From: JAJXUB01 sp047974805
GTDB taxonomy: Bacteria; Actinomycetota; Actinomycetes; Actinomycetales; Dermatophilaceae
Assembly: GCA_047974805.1 (NCBI GenBank)
Contig: JBKECS010000048.1
Span: 1-64,000 of the forward strand
DNA: 64,000 bases
Reading direction: 5' to 3'
In this document: positions 33,139 through 41,477 of the stretch, piece by piece
Position numbering within the stretch: the first letter of the stretch is position 1
Layout: each line of letters starts with the position of its first letter
The notes under the pieces: model-generated
Told to the model about the DNA's origin: nothing
What the model saw: the letters and a program-made list of their open reading frames with translations, nothing else
Database searches by the model: none
Position numbers and translations under genes: made by a program

Positions 33139-34404
33139 ATGAGCCGACGCCAGTTCGCCCCTCCCGAGCGCGCCGCGGCAGCGCCGCCGGACGACACCGG
33201 CTGCACCGTGCTGCACGTCGACATGGATGCGTTCTTCGCCTCCGCATCCTTGCTGGCCCGACCCGACCTGGTCGGCAGCCCCGTCATCATCGGCGGCTCC
33301 GGTGGCCGTGGCGTGGTGCTGTCGGCGACCTACGAGGCCCGCCGGTTCGGGGTCACCTCCGCCATGCCGATGGGCCGGGCCAGGCGGCTGTGTCCGTCGG
33401 CTACGGTGTTGCCGCCGGACCACGAGCTTTATGCCCGGATGAGCGCAGCCGTCATGGCAACGTTCCGCGACTGGACCCCGGTGGTCGAGCAACTCTCGGT
33501 GGACGAGGCATTCCTCGACGTCGCCGGCGCGGTGCGCCGGTTCGGCTCCCCGGCGACCATCGCTCAAGGCATACGGGACCAGGTCGCCGACGAACAGGGC
33601 ATCACCTGTTCCATCGGGGTTGCACCGAGCAAGTTCGTCGCCAAACTGGCATCCAACCTGGCCAAACCCGATGGGCTGCTCGTTGTGCCCAAGGACGAGG
33701 TCGTCTCGTTCGTCCAGGCACTGCCCGTCGCGGCCCTGTGGGGGGTCGGCGACAAGACCGAGGAGGTGTTGCTGCGTCTCGGCTTGCGCACGGTGGCCGA
33801 CATCGCGCACACCCCGGTGCATACGCTCAAGCGAGCCCTGGGACAGGCGTCCGGGACGCACCTGCATGCCCTGGCCTGGGGACGGGACGAGCGTCGGGTC
33901 GAAGCGACCAATGCGGAGAAGTCCATCGGCGCAGACGAAACCTTCGAGGTGGATGCCGACGACCCGGCCTATATCCACCGACGCCTGTTGCGCCTATCCG
34001 ACAAGGTAGCCGCCCGGATGCGCAGCGCGGGGCTCATGGGCCGCACCGTGACGATCAAGGTCCGGTTCGGCGACTTCACCACGATCACTCGGGCAAAGAC
34101 CCTGCGGGAGCCAACGGACACCTCGCGGGTGGTGCATGCCGCCGCGTTGGCGTTGTTCTATGGGCTCGGCCTGCAGCGCGCCCGGATCCGCCTGGTCGGG
34201 GTGCGGATGAGCGGGCTGGTCGATGCCGCATCCGCGCTGGTCCAGGGCCTGTTGGATGAGCCAGAACACGGTTGGCGAGACGCTGATCTCGCTGTTGATC
34301 AAGCCAGTCGACGATTTGGGGCGGGCAGCGTCAGGCCGGCAAGTTTGCTGCACTCGCCCCCCTCGTCTTCCCGTTCACAGCCACGCGACATATCCTTGCC
34401 TTGA
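33139..34404 (+). CDS. dinB: DNA polymerase IV (Y family)
   Basis: Translesion polymerase, 421 residues. The catalytic residues are intact: VLHVDMDAFFASASLL (Asp and steric-gate Phe) near residue 27 and LSVDEAFLDVAG near 119. TYEARRFGVTSAMPMGRARRLCP and SIGVAPSKFVAKLASNLAKPDGL mark the palm and fingers, GVGDKTEEVLLRLG the thumb HhH. It occupies the slot usually held by the catalytically dead ImuB in SOS dnaE2 cassettes. The C-terminal end is Ser/Arg-rich; a clear clamp-binding motif is not seen. ATG at 33139, 18 bp after the methyltransferase stop. Confidence 0.92.
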   Translation: MSRRQFAPPERAAAAPPDDTGCTVLHVDMDAFFASASLLARPDLVGSPVIIGGSGGRGVVLSATYEARRFGVTSAMPMGRARRLCPSATVLPPDHELYARMSAAVMATFRDWTPVVEQLSVDEAFLDVAGAVRRFGSPATIAQGIRDQVADEQGITCSIGVAPSKFVAKLASNLAKPDGLLVVPKDEVVSFVQALPVAALWGVGDKTEEVLLRLGLRTVADIAHTPVHTLKRALGQASGTHLHALAWGRDERRVEATNAEKSIGADETFEVDADDPAYIHRRLLRLSDKVAARMRSAGLMGRTVTIKVRFGDFTTITRAKTLREPTDTSRVVHAAALALFYGLGLQRARIRLVGVRMSGLVDAASALVQGLLDEPEHGWRDADLAVDQASRRFGAGSVRPASLLHSPPSSSRSQPRDISLP

Positions 34405-34462
34405 CGGTCGGCCGTGTACACGGCGTCAGACAAGATGACCAACGATGCGTGGGGAGGCCCCG

Positions 34463-34858
34463 ATGCCCCTGTCGGACCGGGAGCAGCACATGCTTGAGCA
34501 ACTCGAGCAGCAGCTCATCGCGGAGGACCCGAAGTTCGCCTCCCACATGCGAGGTGGCAATTCTGGGCTACACCGTGGCCGAGTGGCCCTCGCCGTCGTC
34601 GCCGTGATCGCCGGTTTGGCCTTGGTCCTTACAGCCGTCAACTTCGCTCAGACGTGGATCGGTGCCATCGGATTCGCCATCATGGTCGCCGGAGTCGCGT
34701 ATGCGGTCACCCCGGCCAAGAAGTCCACCGGCCCTCAGGGTGTCGTCCAGTCAGACGGATCAACCAACGTCAAACCCGCTTCGGGCGGCAAGAAGTCCCG
34801 GGGGACGTTCATGGAGCGGATCGAACAGCGCTGGGAACGTCGTCGCAACGGTTGGTGA
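34463..34858 (+). CDS. DUF3040 small membrane protein
   Basis: 131 residues. N-terminal amphipathic helix MPLSDREQHMLEQLEQQL is the family signature; two membrane segments follow (VALAVVAVIAGLALVLTAV and WIGAIGFAIMVAGVAYAV), then a basic C-tail. DUF3040 is confined to Actinobacteria and of unknown function. ATG at 34463 has GGGGAGG 5-6 nt upstream; an in-frame ATG at 34445 would add six residues before the signature. Last rightward gene before copy B of the stem-loop element. Confidence 0.88.
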   Translation: MPLSDREQHMLEQLEQQLIAEDPKFASHMRGGNSGLHRGRVALAVVAVIAGLALVLTAVNFAQTWIGAIGFAIMVAGVAYAVTPAKKSTGPQGVVQSDGSTNVKPASGGKKSRGTFMERIEQRWERRRNGW

Positions 34859-34889
34859 CACCGGCGTTTCTACTGTCCCCACCGCATGC

Positions 34890-35028
34890 CGAGCGTTCCG
34901 GCTCTTCGCGCTGACGGCCCGTTTCCCCCTCGCGCTAAGGGCCGCCTTATCACGCTTAGGGCTGCCCCCACCTTCGCGCGCGGTGCTCTTTCCCTCTCTT
35001 CGCGCTGGAGCCTCCCCTCTCTTCGCAT
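34890..35028. repeat. Degenerate array of short direct repeats, non-coding
   Basis: About five loosely spaced units start with TTCGCGC or TCGCGCT (near 34902, 34930, 34974, 34998, 35021), interspersed with pyrimidine tracts such as TTTCCCTCTC and TCCCCTCTC. Spacing is irregular (about 23-45 bp). It leads directly into stem-loop element copy B. No gene on either strand. Confidence 0.45.
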
Positions 35029-35116
35029 GGGAACCCGGAGGTTGGCAAGGGAAAACTTCCCTTGCCAACCTCCGGGTTCCCACCTGAGGCGTAAATCCGG
35101 AGGTTGGCGGGTGGGG
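35021..35116 (-). repeat. Stem-loop repeat element, copy B
   Basis: Reverse-strand homologue of copy A at 24410-24505. The hairpin has perfect 25-bp arms, 35029-35053 and 35057-35081, closing a 3-nt loop. The flank 35082-35105 reads AACCTCCGGATTTACGCC on the minus strand, identical to copy A. It begins five bases after the DUF456 stop codon and lies between convergent genes, as copy A does. Likely a terminator and possibly a non-autonomous dispersed element. Confidence 0.82.
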
Positions 35117-35121
35117 AGGCA

Positions 35122-35601
35122 CTAGCTGGCCAGGAGCGCGACGACGAACGTTGCCGCAATGGTCAGGCCGGCCAGTAGCTCGATCCCCATGCTGGTCAGG
35201 ACGGCTCGCAGCGCTGCCGTGGTCCGCTGCCAGGCTTGACGATGACTCTGGCTGTGCGCCGCCTCCAACAGATAGATCGCCAGGACGAATCCCAGCGGAG
35301 CGCCAATGACCGGGATCACGAAGAACCCGACGATGGCGACCGCCATGGCCAGTACGAGCGTCCAATTGGCCACGCCCTCAGCGCGCAACCGACGTCCCGG
35401 AATGAGGTACTGGGTCGCCAGGCCCACGGCATACACGATGACGGCCACCGTCAAGGCGGCCCAGGCGGTGGTAGAGGCGGTACTGATCGCCCACACGGCG
35501 ACGCCGATGACGATGATCACCAAGCCGGGCAGGATCGGGACGACGATGCCGAACAGACCGATGACGATAAGGATCGCGGCGATCGTGCCAGGCGTCGTCA
35601 T
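35122..35601 (-). CDS. DUF456 membrane protein
   Basis: 159 residues, nearly all hydrophobic: about four membrane segments with Gly/Pro-rich turns (GIVVPILPGLVIIVIGVAVW; FVIPVIGAPLGFVLAIYLLE). The PILPG motif and the IGAPLGF glycine pattern are the DUF456 signature. Function unknown. The tail LLAGLTIAATFVVALLAS is a further helix. Preceded on the same strand by the DUF7455 gene (111-bp gap). Start ATG has no obvious ribosome-binding site. Confidence 0.87.
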   Translation of the reverse strand: MTTPGTIAAILIVIGLFGIVVPILPGLVIIVIGVAVWAISTASTTAWAALTVAVIVYAVGLATQYLIPGRRLRAEGVANWTLVLAMAVAIVGFFVIPVIGAPLGFVLAIYLLEAAHSQSHRQAWQRTTAALRAVLTSMGIELLAGLTIAATFVVALLAS

Positions 35602-35712
35602 GGCTAGCAGGGACCTGTTGTGCGCCAGGCAGGCACGTCGCGCGCACTCTGCGATGTCGTCGTCCCGCCGACCATCGAGCGGATCATCGAACGAGAAGTT
35701 GTGGCCGGCCGG

Positions 35713-35928
35713 TCACTCGGTGACGTCGGCCGGCTCTTGATCGCTCAGGCGCTCGCTCTCATCGTGGATCTGGGCGTGCTCGCGCAGCCGCTCGAGGTGC
35801 TCACGGCCGTGGTGGGCACAGAACAACAGCTCTCCACCGGCGTGCAAACGGGCGCGGACGTATGCCTGGGCGCCGCAGCGGTCGCAGCGGTCAGCAGCGC
35901 TCAGTTGGGGGACCAGGGTGGCGTTCAC
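35713..35928 (-). CDS. DUF7455 zinc-ribbon-like small protein
   Basis: 71 residues. The core LSAADRCDRCGAQAYVRARL followed by GELLFCAHHGREHLERL gives C-x2-C ... C-x-H-H, a probable zinc-binding site typical of this actinobacterial family. The GTG at 35928 gives the family's usual N-terminus (NATLVPQLSAADRC); an ATG at 35943 would add five residues. Divergent from parE. It is commonly found close to sigma-factor or topoisomerase genes, but its function is unknown. Confidence 0.8.
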   Translation of the reverse strand: MNATLVPQLSAADRCDRCGAQAYVRARLHAGGELLFCAHHGREHLERLREHAQIHDESERLSDQEPADVTE

Positions 35929-36056
35929 GCGTTCTTCTCTCATCTCGTTATCCAGCAGGGTGCAGCTGAGATAACAGTCAAGCATGCCAATTCGTTCCCA
36001 GAGGTCACCTTCTCATCCCCTGGCGCGGCGCGACCGGCGATGTCACCGTGAACGAC

Positions 36057-36062
36057 TAGCCT
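36057..36062 (+). promoter_or_regulatory. -10 element TAGCCT before parE
   Basis: TAGCCT is 7 nt before the GTG at 36070 and 1 nt before an earlier in-frame GTG at 36064; the spacing used elsewhere in the window selects 36070. Confidence 0.5.
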
Positions 36063-36069
36063 CGTGGCC

Positions 36070-38253
36070 GTGTCAGCAGCAACCCCCATGGCCTCCTCCG
36101 CGCATTCCCGCCCATCGACTGCGGCAGGGACCACCGCGGCCAAGAAGGCGGCCTCGAGCACCTCGGCACAGGCATACACGGCCCACCACCTCCAGGTTCT
36201 CGAAGGGTTGGAAGCCGTTCGGAAGCGGCCGGGGATGTACATCGGGTCCACCGATGCCCGCGGCCTCATGCATTGCCTGTGGGAGATCATCGACAACGCC
36301 GTCGACGAGGCATTGGGCGGCTATTGCGACCACGTGGAGGTCATCCTTGCCTCGGACGGCTCGGTGCAAGTCACCGACAACGGTCGGGGCGTGCCGGTCG
36401 ACATCGAGCCGCGCACGGGGCTGACTGGCGTCGAAGTCGTCTACACCAAGCTGCATGCCGGCGGAAAATTTGGCGGGGGCTCCTACACCGCCTCCGGGGG
36501 CCTGCACGGAGTCGGCGCATCGGTGGTCAACGCACTGTCGGCACGGTTGGACGTCGAGGTGGACCGGGCAGGCAAGACGTATGCCATGAGCTTCCGGCGC
36601 GGTGAGCCCGGGGTGTTCGCCGACGTTGTCGGCACCAAGGGGCGACCGGCACCGGACAACGAGTTCCGGCCGTTCGAGGCCGGCAGCGAACTGGATGTGA
36701 TCGGCCGGGCCAAGCGGGGGGTTACCGGTACCCGGGTGAGGTACTGGGCCGATCCGCAGATTTTCCTCAAGGATGCCGCCTTCGACATCGACGGGCTGAT
36801 TGCTCGTGCACGCCAGACCGCGTTCCTCGTCCCAGGTTTGACGCTGGTCATTCGTGACCAGCGAGGCGAGCACGCCACCACCGAGACGTTCCGGCACGAG
36901 GGTGGCATCGGCGAGTTCTGCGAGTTCCTTGCCCCCGATCCGGCCGTGACCGATGTCTGGCGGCTGCAGGGAAGCGGCACATTCACCGAAACCGTGCCCG
37001 TGCTGGATGAGGCGGGCCACATGACCCCGACCGATGTCGAGCGGGAGGCGGTTGTCGACGTTGCTGTCCGTTGGGGGACCGGGTACGTCGAAACCACCCG
37101 ATCCTTCGTCAACGTCATCGCCACGCCCAAGGGCGGCACTCACGTGACGGGGTTCGAGCAGGCCCTGGTCAAGGTCTTCCGGAAACAACTGGAGGTGAAC
37201 GCCCGCAAGCTGAAGGTCGGCAGCGACAAGGTGGACAAGGACGACATCCTGGCCGGCCTGACCGCCGTCGTGACCGTCCGGTTGGCCGAGCCTCAGTTCG
37301 AGGGGCAGACCAAGGAAGTCCTGGGGACCTCCGCCGTACGCGCCATTGTGGCCAAGGTTGTCGAACAGGAATTGACCAAGCGCATCGTCTCACCGCCGCG
37401 GGGCGGGAAGCTCGAGGTGGACCGGCTTTTGGAGAAGGTCGTCACCGAGATGAAGTCGCGGATCAGCGCCCGCCTGCACAAGGAGACCCAGCGCCGCAAG
37501 AACGCCTTGGAAAACTCCTCGCTGCCGGCCAAATTGGCCGATTGCCGCAGCAACGACACCGAGCGATCGGAACTGTTCATCGTCGAGGGGGACAGCGCGC
37601 TGGGTACGGCCAAGCTGGCTCGCAGCAGTGACTTCCAGGCGCTGCTACCCATCCGGGGCAAGATTCTCAATGTGCAGAAGGCCTCGGTCGCCGATATGCT
37701 CAAGAACGCCGAGTGCGCGGCAATCATCCAGGTGATCGGCGCCGGATCGGGCCGATCGTTCGATCTTGATGTCGCCCGGTACGGCAAGATTGTCATCATG
37801 ACCGACGCCGACGTCGACGGCGCCCATATTCGCACCCTGCTGCTTACCCTGTTCTTCCGGTACATGCGCCCGCTCATTGATGCCGGGCGGGTGTATGCCG
37901 CTGTGCCGCCGCTGCACCGGCTCGAGGTGGTCAACCCTGGCGCGAAACCCAACGAGCTCATCTACACCTACAGCGAGACGGAGATGCGCCGGGAGGTGGC
38001 CTCTCTGACCAAGCGGGGACGCACGATCAAGCAACCCATCCAGCGCTACAAGGGCCTGGGCGAGATGGATGCCGACCAGTTGGCGGAAACCACCATGGAT
38101 CCACGCCACCGGACCCTGCGCAAGGTGACGTTGGGTGACGCCGCGGGCGCCGAGGAGGTCTTCGATCTGCTTATGGGCAGCGATGTTGCCCCTCGGAAAG
38201 AGTTCATCATCGACTCGGCCGACACGTTGGACCGGGAACGGATCGACGCCTAG
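36070..38253 (+). CDS. parE: DNA topoisomerase IV (type IIA) subunit B
   Basis: ATPase subunit of the decatenating topoisomerase; 727 residues. GHKL ATPase: IDNAVDEALGG, VTDNGRGVPVD, HAGGKFGGGSYTASGGLHGVG. TOPRIM: IVEGDSALGTAKLARSS (the usual EGDSAGG is EGDSALG, a variant seen in actinobacterial second-copy enzymes), PIRGKILNVQKA, MTDADVDGAHIRTLL, and the C-terminal RYKGLGEMDADQL. A second gyrase pair (gyrB/gyrA near oriC) should exist elsewhere. Start GTG at 36070 from promoter spacing. It faces parC, with the sugar importer and lacI between. Confidence 0.9.
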   Translation: MSAATPMASSAHSRPSTAAGTTAAKKAASSTSAQAYTAHHLQVLEGLEAVRKRPGMYIGSTDARGLMHCLWEIIDNAVDEALGGYCDHVEVILASDGSVQVTDNGRGVPVDIEPRTGLTGVEVVYTKLHAGGKFGGGSYTASGGLHGVGASVVNALSARLDVEVDRAGKTYAMSFRRGEPGVFADVVGTKGRPAPDNEFRPFEAGSELDVIGRAKRGVTGTRVRYWADPQIFLKDAAFDIDGLIARARQTAFLVPGLTLVIRDQRGEHATTETFRHEGGIGEFCEFLAPDPAVTDVWRLQGSGTFTETVPVLDEAGHMTPTDVEREAVVDVAVRWGTGYVETTRSFVNVIATPKGGTHVTGFEQALVKVFRKQLEVNARKLKVGSDKVDKDDILAGLTAVVTVRLAEPQFEGQTKEVLGTSAVRAIVAKVVEQELTKRIVSPPRGGKLEVDRLLEKVVTEMKSRISARLHKETQRRKNALENSSLPAKLADCRSNDTERSELFIVEGDSALGTAKLARSSDFQALLPIRGKILNVQKASVADMLKNAECAAIIQVIGAGSGRSFDLDVARYGKIVIMTDADVDGAHIRTLLLTLFFRYMRPLIDAGRVYAAVPPLHRLEVVNPGAKPNELIYTYSETEMRREVASLTKRGRTIKQPIQRYKGLGEMDADQLAETTMDPRHRTLRKVTLGDAAGAEEVFDLLMGSDVAPRKEFIIDSADTLDRERIDA

Positions 38254-39278
38254 GACGGCGACGCGAGCACGTCGGCAGGTGCAGCGGTGGTGCGTCGAGG
38301 GATGAGCTCGGTGGCGATGACGATCTGGGCGTCGGTCTGTGCTGCCCCCTCGAGCATGGCGGAAAGCAGCAGGTGGGCTGCTTCGATGCCCTGACGGACC
38401 ACGTCCTGCCGAACGGTGCTCAGACCGAAGACCCTGGAATTCTGGTAGTCGTCGATGCCGATGACCGATAGGTCCCCGGGAACGCGTAGGCCGAGTTCGA
38501 CGGCCTTGGCCATGAAACCCAGTGCCAATTCGTCGGAGGCCGCGACGATCGCACTCGGCCGGTCGGGACGTGAGATGTAGGGAGCAGCGACGTCGTAGGA
38601 GCCCTCCGCGCTCCATTCGGCCTCAAGCACCCAGGAGGGATCGAACGGCAGGTCATGGGCGGCGAGCGTCGCCCGGTAGGCGTTCAACCGCTTGGTAGGG
38701 GTCCGGATGAGGGCGAGGGACTCGGGGATCCCACCGACGTAACCGATCCGGCGATGCCCCAAGTCGATGAGATGTTCCGTGGCCGTCGAAATGGCGACCG
38801 CCTCATCGATCAGCACGCAGGGCACTCCGGCGACAGGAGTACCAATGGCGACGATGGGCAGATCGAGGCTGACCAATAGCTCATGTTCCTCCGGCTCCAG
38901 CGGGAGGTTGAGACTGACTACCCCGTCGACCCTCCGCCAGAGCATCTCCCGGGTCAACGGCCGACGCACGTCATTCTCATCGTCCTCGAGCACGATGAGA
39001 ATGACGTGGTACCCGCGCTGGTGCAGGGTCTGCTGGATCGCGTTGACGATGGTGGCGAAATACCACCGGGTGATGAACGGTGTCATCACCGCAACGACCT
39101 TCGTGCGCCCAGACGCCAGAGAGGTGGCTGTCGGGGAGGCTACATAGTCGAGCTCGGCGGCCACCCGCAGGACCCGCTCACGGGTGGCGGGACTGACTCG
39201 GTCAAGGCCGCGCAATGCGCGCGAGACCGTGGCGACGGAAACTCCAGCCGCCTTGGCGACATCGGTGATGGTGCTCAC
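38250..39278 (-). CDS. LacI-family transcriptional regulator of alpha-glucoside use
   Basis: 342 residues. N-terminal HTH TITDVAKAAGVSVATVSRAL with hinge helix (YVASPTATSLASGR), then a periplasmic-binding-like sugar-sensing domain (HLIDLGHRRIGYVGG; ELALGFMAKAVELGLRVPGDLSVIGIDD). GTG start with GGAGGAG upstream. It follows malG after a hairpin, so part of its expression may come by read-through. It probably binds the shared sites at 14.2 kb and 42.9 kb, repressing importer and phosphorylase until sugar binds. The stop overlaps the convergent parE stop by 4 bp. Confidence 0.9.
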   Translation of the reverse strand: MSTITDVAKAAGVSVATVSRALRGLDRVSPATRERVLRVAAELDYVASPTATSLASGRTKVVAVMTPFITRWYFATIVNAIQQTLHQRGYHVILIVLEDDENDVRRPLTREMLWRRVDGVVSLNLPLEPEEHELLVSLDLPIVAIGTPVAGVPCVLIDEAVAISTATEHLIDLGHRRIGYVGGIPESLALIRTPTKRLNAYRATLAAHDLPFDPSWVLEAEWSAEGSYDVAAPYISRPDRPSAIVAASDELALGFMAKAVELGLRVPGDLSVIGIDDYQNSRVFGLSTVRQDVVRQGIEAAHLLLSAMLEGAAQTDAQIVIATELIPRRTTAAPADVLASPS

Positions 39279-39302
39279 AGCACTCCTCCTGGAGGTTCCG
39301 GA

Positions 39303-39347
39303 CGATGGGCCGGGCCTTCGACGCATCGTCGAAGGCCCGGCCCATCG
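39303..39347 (-). terminator. Perfect 21-bp-arm hairpin after malG
   Basis: 39303-39323 pairs perfectly with 39327-39347 around a CAT loop; the stem includes GGGCCGGGCCTTCGACG. It starts 5 bp after the malG stop and ends 24 bp before the lacI start. No T-run follows, so it may be a leaky terminator or a 3' stabiliser of the importer mRNA. Confidence 0.75.
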
Positions 39348-39352
39348 CAACG

Positions 39353-40318
39353 TCAGCCTTTCGTTCCGCCGGCGAGGAGCCCACGGACGAAGTAGCGCTG
39401 GAGGCCGAGGAAGACGGCCACCGGCACAGCGATGGAAATGAACGCAGCCGCAGACAACAGGTACCAGCGGTTCCCGAGCGTGCCGCTGATCTGGTTCAGT
39501 TGCATGGTGATGGGAGCTCGCTCCGGCGAGCCACCCAACATGGTCAGGGCGACGAGGAGATCATTCCATACCCAGAGGAACTGAAAGATGCCGAACGAGG
39601 CCAGCGCCGGGGTGATCAGGGGTAGCAGCACTTGAAGGAAGATCCGAAGATGCCCCGCCCCGTCGACCCGGGCGGCCTCCAACAGGGATGGCGGGATCTC
39701 CTTCATGAAGTTATGCAGGAGATAGACCGCCAACGGTAGGGCGAATGCCGAATGCGAGATCCACAGCGCCCAGTACGAACCCTGAATGCCTAGCGTCTGA
39801 TAGAACTGCGCCAGCGGCAGCAACGCGATCTGCAAGGGCACGATCTGCAGGGCGAACACCGCAACAAAGAGGAAGTTGCGTCCCGGGAAGTCGATCCAGG
39901 CGAATGCATACGCGCTCAGCGCCGCCAAGAGCAGCGGCAGCAGCACCGACGGGATGGCAATGACGATCGAGTTCATGAAGAACTGCGACATCGGTGTGGC
40001 GTTGGCTCCGCCACCGCTGAACGCTTCCTTGTAGTTGTTCAGCGTGAACGGAGTGGACAACGCAGTCCACCAGCCTGAGGACTGAATGTCCTCCTGCTTG
40101 CGGAACGAGGTGACCAGCAGACCGAACGTGGGAGTGGTCCAGGCAAGCGCCATGATGACCGCGAACGCGGAGGCCCACGGAGAGCTGACCGCCCGCGCGG
40201 CCTCCCCTGCTGCGGACTTCATCCGCTTGCCGGAGCCAACCGTTCGCGCCCGAGTGGCCTTCTCGGCTGCGTCGAGGGCAACCCCTTCAGGTGTGACCGG
40301 CCTCGAATGCTCACTCAT
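39353..40318 (-). CDS. Alpha-glucoside ABC transporter permease, MalG/AglG type
   Basis: 321 residues, six-helix inner-membrane permease. The EAA loop reads EIPPSLLEAARVDGAGHLRIFLQVLLP, the coupling site for the ATPase. An extended N-terminal cytoplasmic segment of about 40 charged residues precedes the first helix. A large insertion between helices 1 and 2 (QEDIQSSGWWTALSTPFTLNNY) is typical of AglG-like permeases. Its ATG overlaps the malF stop by 1 bp (TGATG). Substrate identity rests on the binding protein and on the shared operator with the GH65 operon. Confidence 0.9.
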   Translation of the reverse strand: MSEHSRPVTPEGVALDAAEKATRARTVGSGKRMKSAAGEAARAVSSPWASAFAVIMALAWTTPTFGLLVTSFRKQEDIQSSGWWTALSTPFTLNNYKEAFSGGGANATPMSQFFMNSIVIAIPSVLLPLLLAALSAYAFAWIDFPGRNFLFVAVFALQIVPLQIALLPLAQFYQTLGIQGSYWALWISHSAFALPLAVYLLHNFMKEIPPSLLEAARVDGAGHLRIFLQVLLPLITPALASFGIFQFLWVWNDLLVALTMLGGSPERAPITMQLNQISGTLGNRWYLLSAAAFISIAVPVAVFLGLQRYFVRGLLAGGTKG

Positions 40319-41388
40319 CAGGCATCCTTCCGCATCTGGATGACGTTGAAGATGATGATCGGTGTCACCAGCAGGAAGATGACGATGGCGATCGCCGCGC
40401 CCAGACCAGGTTCCTGGGTGACGAACGAGCGCCGATAGAACTCGTTGGCCAGCACCGAGTCGTGCTGGGTGCCGCCGTCGGTGGCCTGAACAATGTCAAA
40501 GGCCTTCAAGGTCGCGATACCGATCGTGGTGACCACGACGATGACCGAGGACCGGATGCTCGGCAAGGTGACGAACCGGAACAGCTGCAGCCCGCCGACA
40601 CCGTCCATCTTGGCCGCCTCGAGGATGTCGTCCGGGATGGCCTTGATGGCCGCGGACAGGACGGTCATGGCGAACCCGGCCTGGATCCAGACCATGATGA
40701 CGATCAGGCACAGGGTGTTGAGCGGAATGGCCCCGGTGGGTGCTCCGAGCCAGCTGACCGGAGAGATCCCCACTGCGCCGAGAAGCGCGTTGAGCAGCCC
40801 GATCTGAGTGGCGCCTGGGGAGCCGTTAAAGTCGTAGACGAACTTCCAGATGAGCGTCGCGCCGACCATGGAGATGGCCATAGGCATGAAGATCAGCGCT
40901 TTGGCGATGGCCTCACCCCTGGCGCGGTCGATGAGGACGGCGTAAAGCAGACCGAGGCCGGTGGCAAACAAGGGGACAAGGATGACCCACAGGGCCGTAT
41001 TGAGGAAGACCTCGGGCAGTCCGGAACTGGTGAAGAGCTTCTTGAAGTTATCCAGGCCAACAAACTTGCCCTGAACCCGCGGGCTGCCCAAATGAATGTC
41101 GAAGAACTTGCCGCTGTAGAACGCCCGGCGAATTGTGAGGATCGCGGGATAGATCAGGCCGAACCCGATGAGCAGAACGGTCGGGCCGATAAAGGCCACC
41201 GCCTGCACCTTTTCGCCGCTGCGCCCACGAAAGAGCGAGGCAAGGAACAAGATGGCGAAGAACACCGCGCCGAAGACGAGGATGCCGACGAGCAGAGCCA
41301 CGAGCTTGCCGCCGAAGGTGGTGCCGTTGACCCATTCAGACAGAAAGGACAGCGGCCCGGAGTTCTCCGCGATAACAGAGACATGCAC
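40318..41388 (-). CDS. Alpha-glucoside ABC transporter permease, MalF/AglF type
   Basis: 356 residues with about eight membrane segments, the first two preceding the core as in MalF-type permeases. The EAA loop is IPDDILEAAKMDGVGGLQLFRFVTLP. GTG at 41388 is chosen: TAGGAGG lies 8 nt upstream, whereas the earlier in-frame GTG at 41397 overlaps that site. The upstream hairpin at 41416-41451 probably lowers its expression relative to the binding protein. Partner of the MalG-type gene that follows with a 1-bp overlap. Confidence 0.9.
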   Translation of the reverse strand: MHVSVIAENSGPLSFLSEWVNGTTFGGKLVALLVGILVFGAVFFAILFLASLFRGRSGEKVQAVAFIGPTVLLIGFGLIYPAILTIRRAFYSGKFFDIHLGSPRVQGKFVGLDNFKKLFTSSGLPEVFLNTALWVILVPLFATGLGLLYAVLIDRARGEAIAKALIFMPMAISMVGATLIWKFVYDFNGSPGATQIGLLNALLGAVGISPVSWLGAPTGAIPLNTLCLIVIMVWIQAGFAMTVLSAAIKAIPDDILEAAKMDGVGGLQLFRFVTLPSIRSSVIVVVTTIGIATLKAFDIVQATDGGTQHDSVLANEFYRRSFVTQEPGLGAAIAIVIFLLVTPIIIFNVIQMRKDA

Positions 41389-41415
41389 GAACTTCACCTC
41401 CTAAACGATGGCGTG

Positions 41416-41451
41416 ACCGGTGGGCGCGACGCGATCGCCGCGCCCACCGGT
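41416..41451 (-). terminator. Intra-operon hairpin between binding protein and permease genes
   Basis: ACCGGTGGGCGCG (41416-41428) pairs perfectly with CGCGCCCACCGGT (41439-41451) around a 10-nt loop. Placed between the substrate-binding-protein stop and the permease ribosome-binding site, it is the usual position for an attenuator that keeps binding protein in excess. Confidence 0.7.
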
Positions 41452-41477
41452 CTGGGTCGTTTGCTAGCGCCGGTGCG

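Noticed and set aside
32416..33978. 520-codon open frame antisense to the methyltransferase and dinB
   Set aside because: Shadow of two genes with intact motifs; no recognisable domain on the minus strand.
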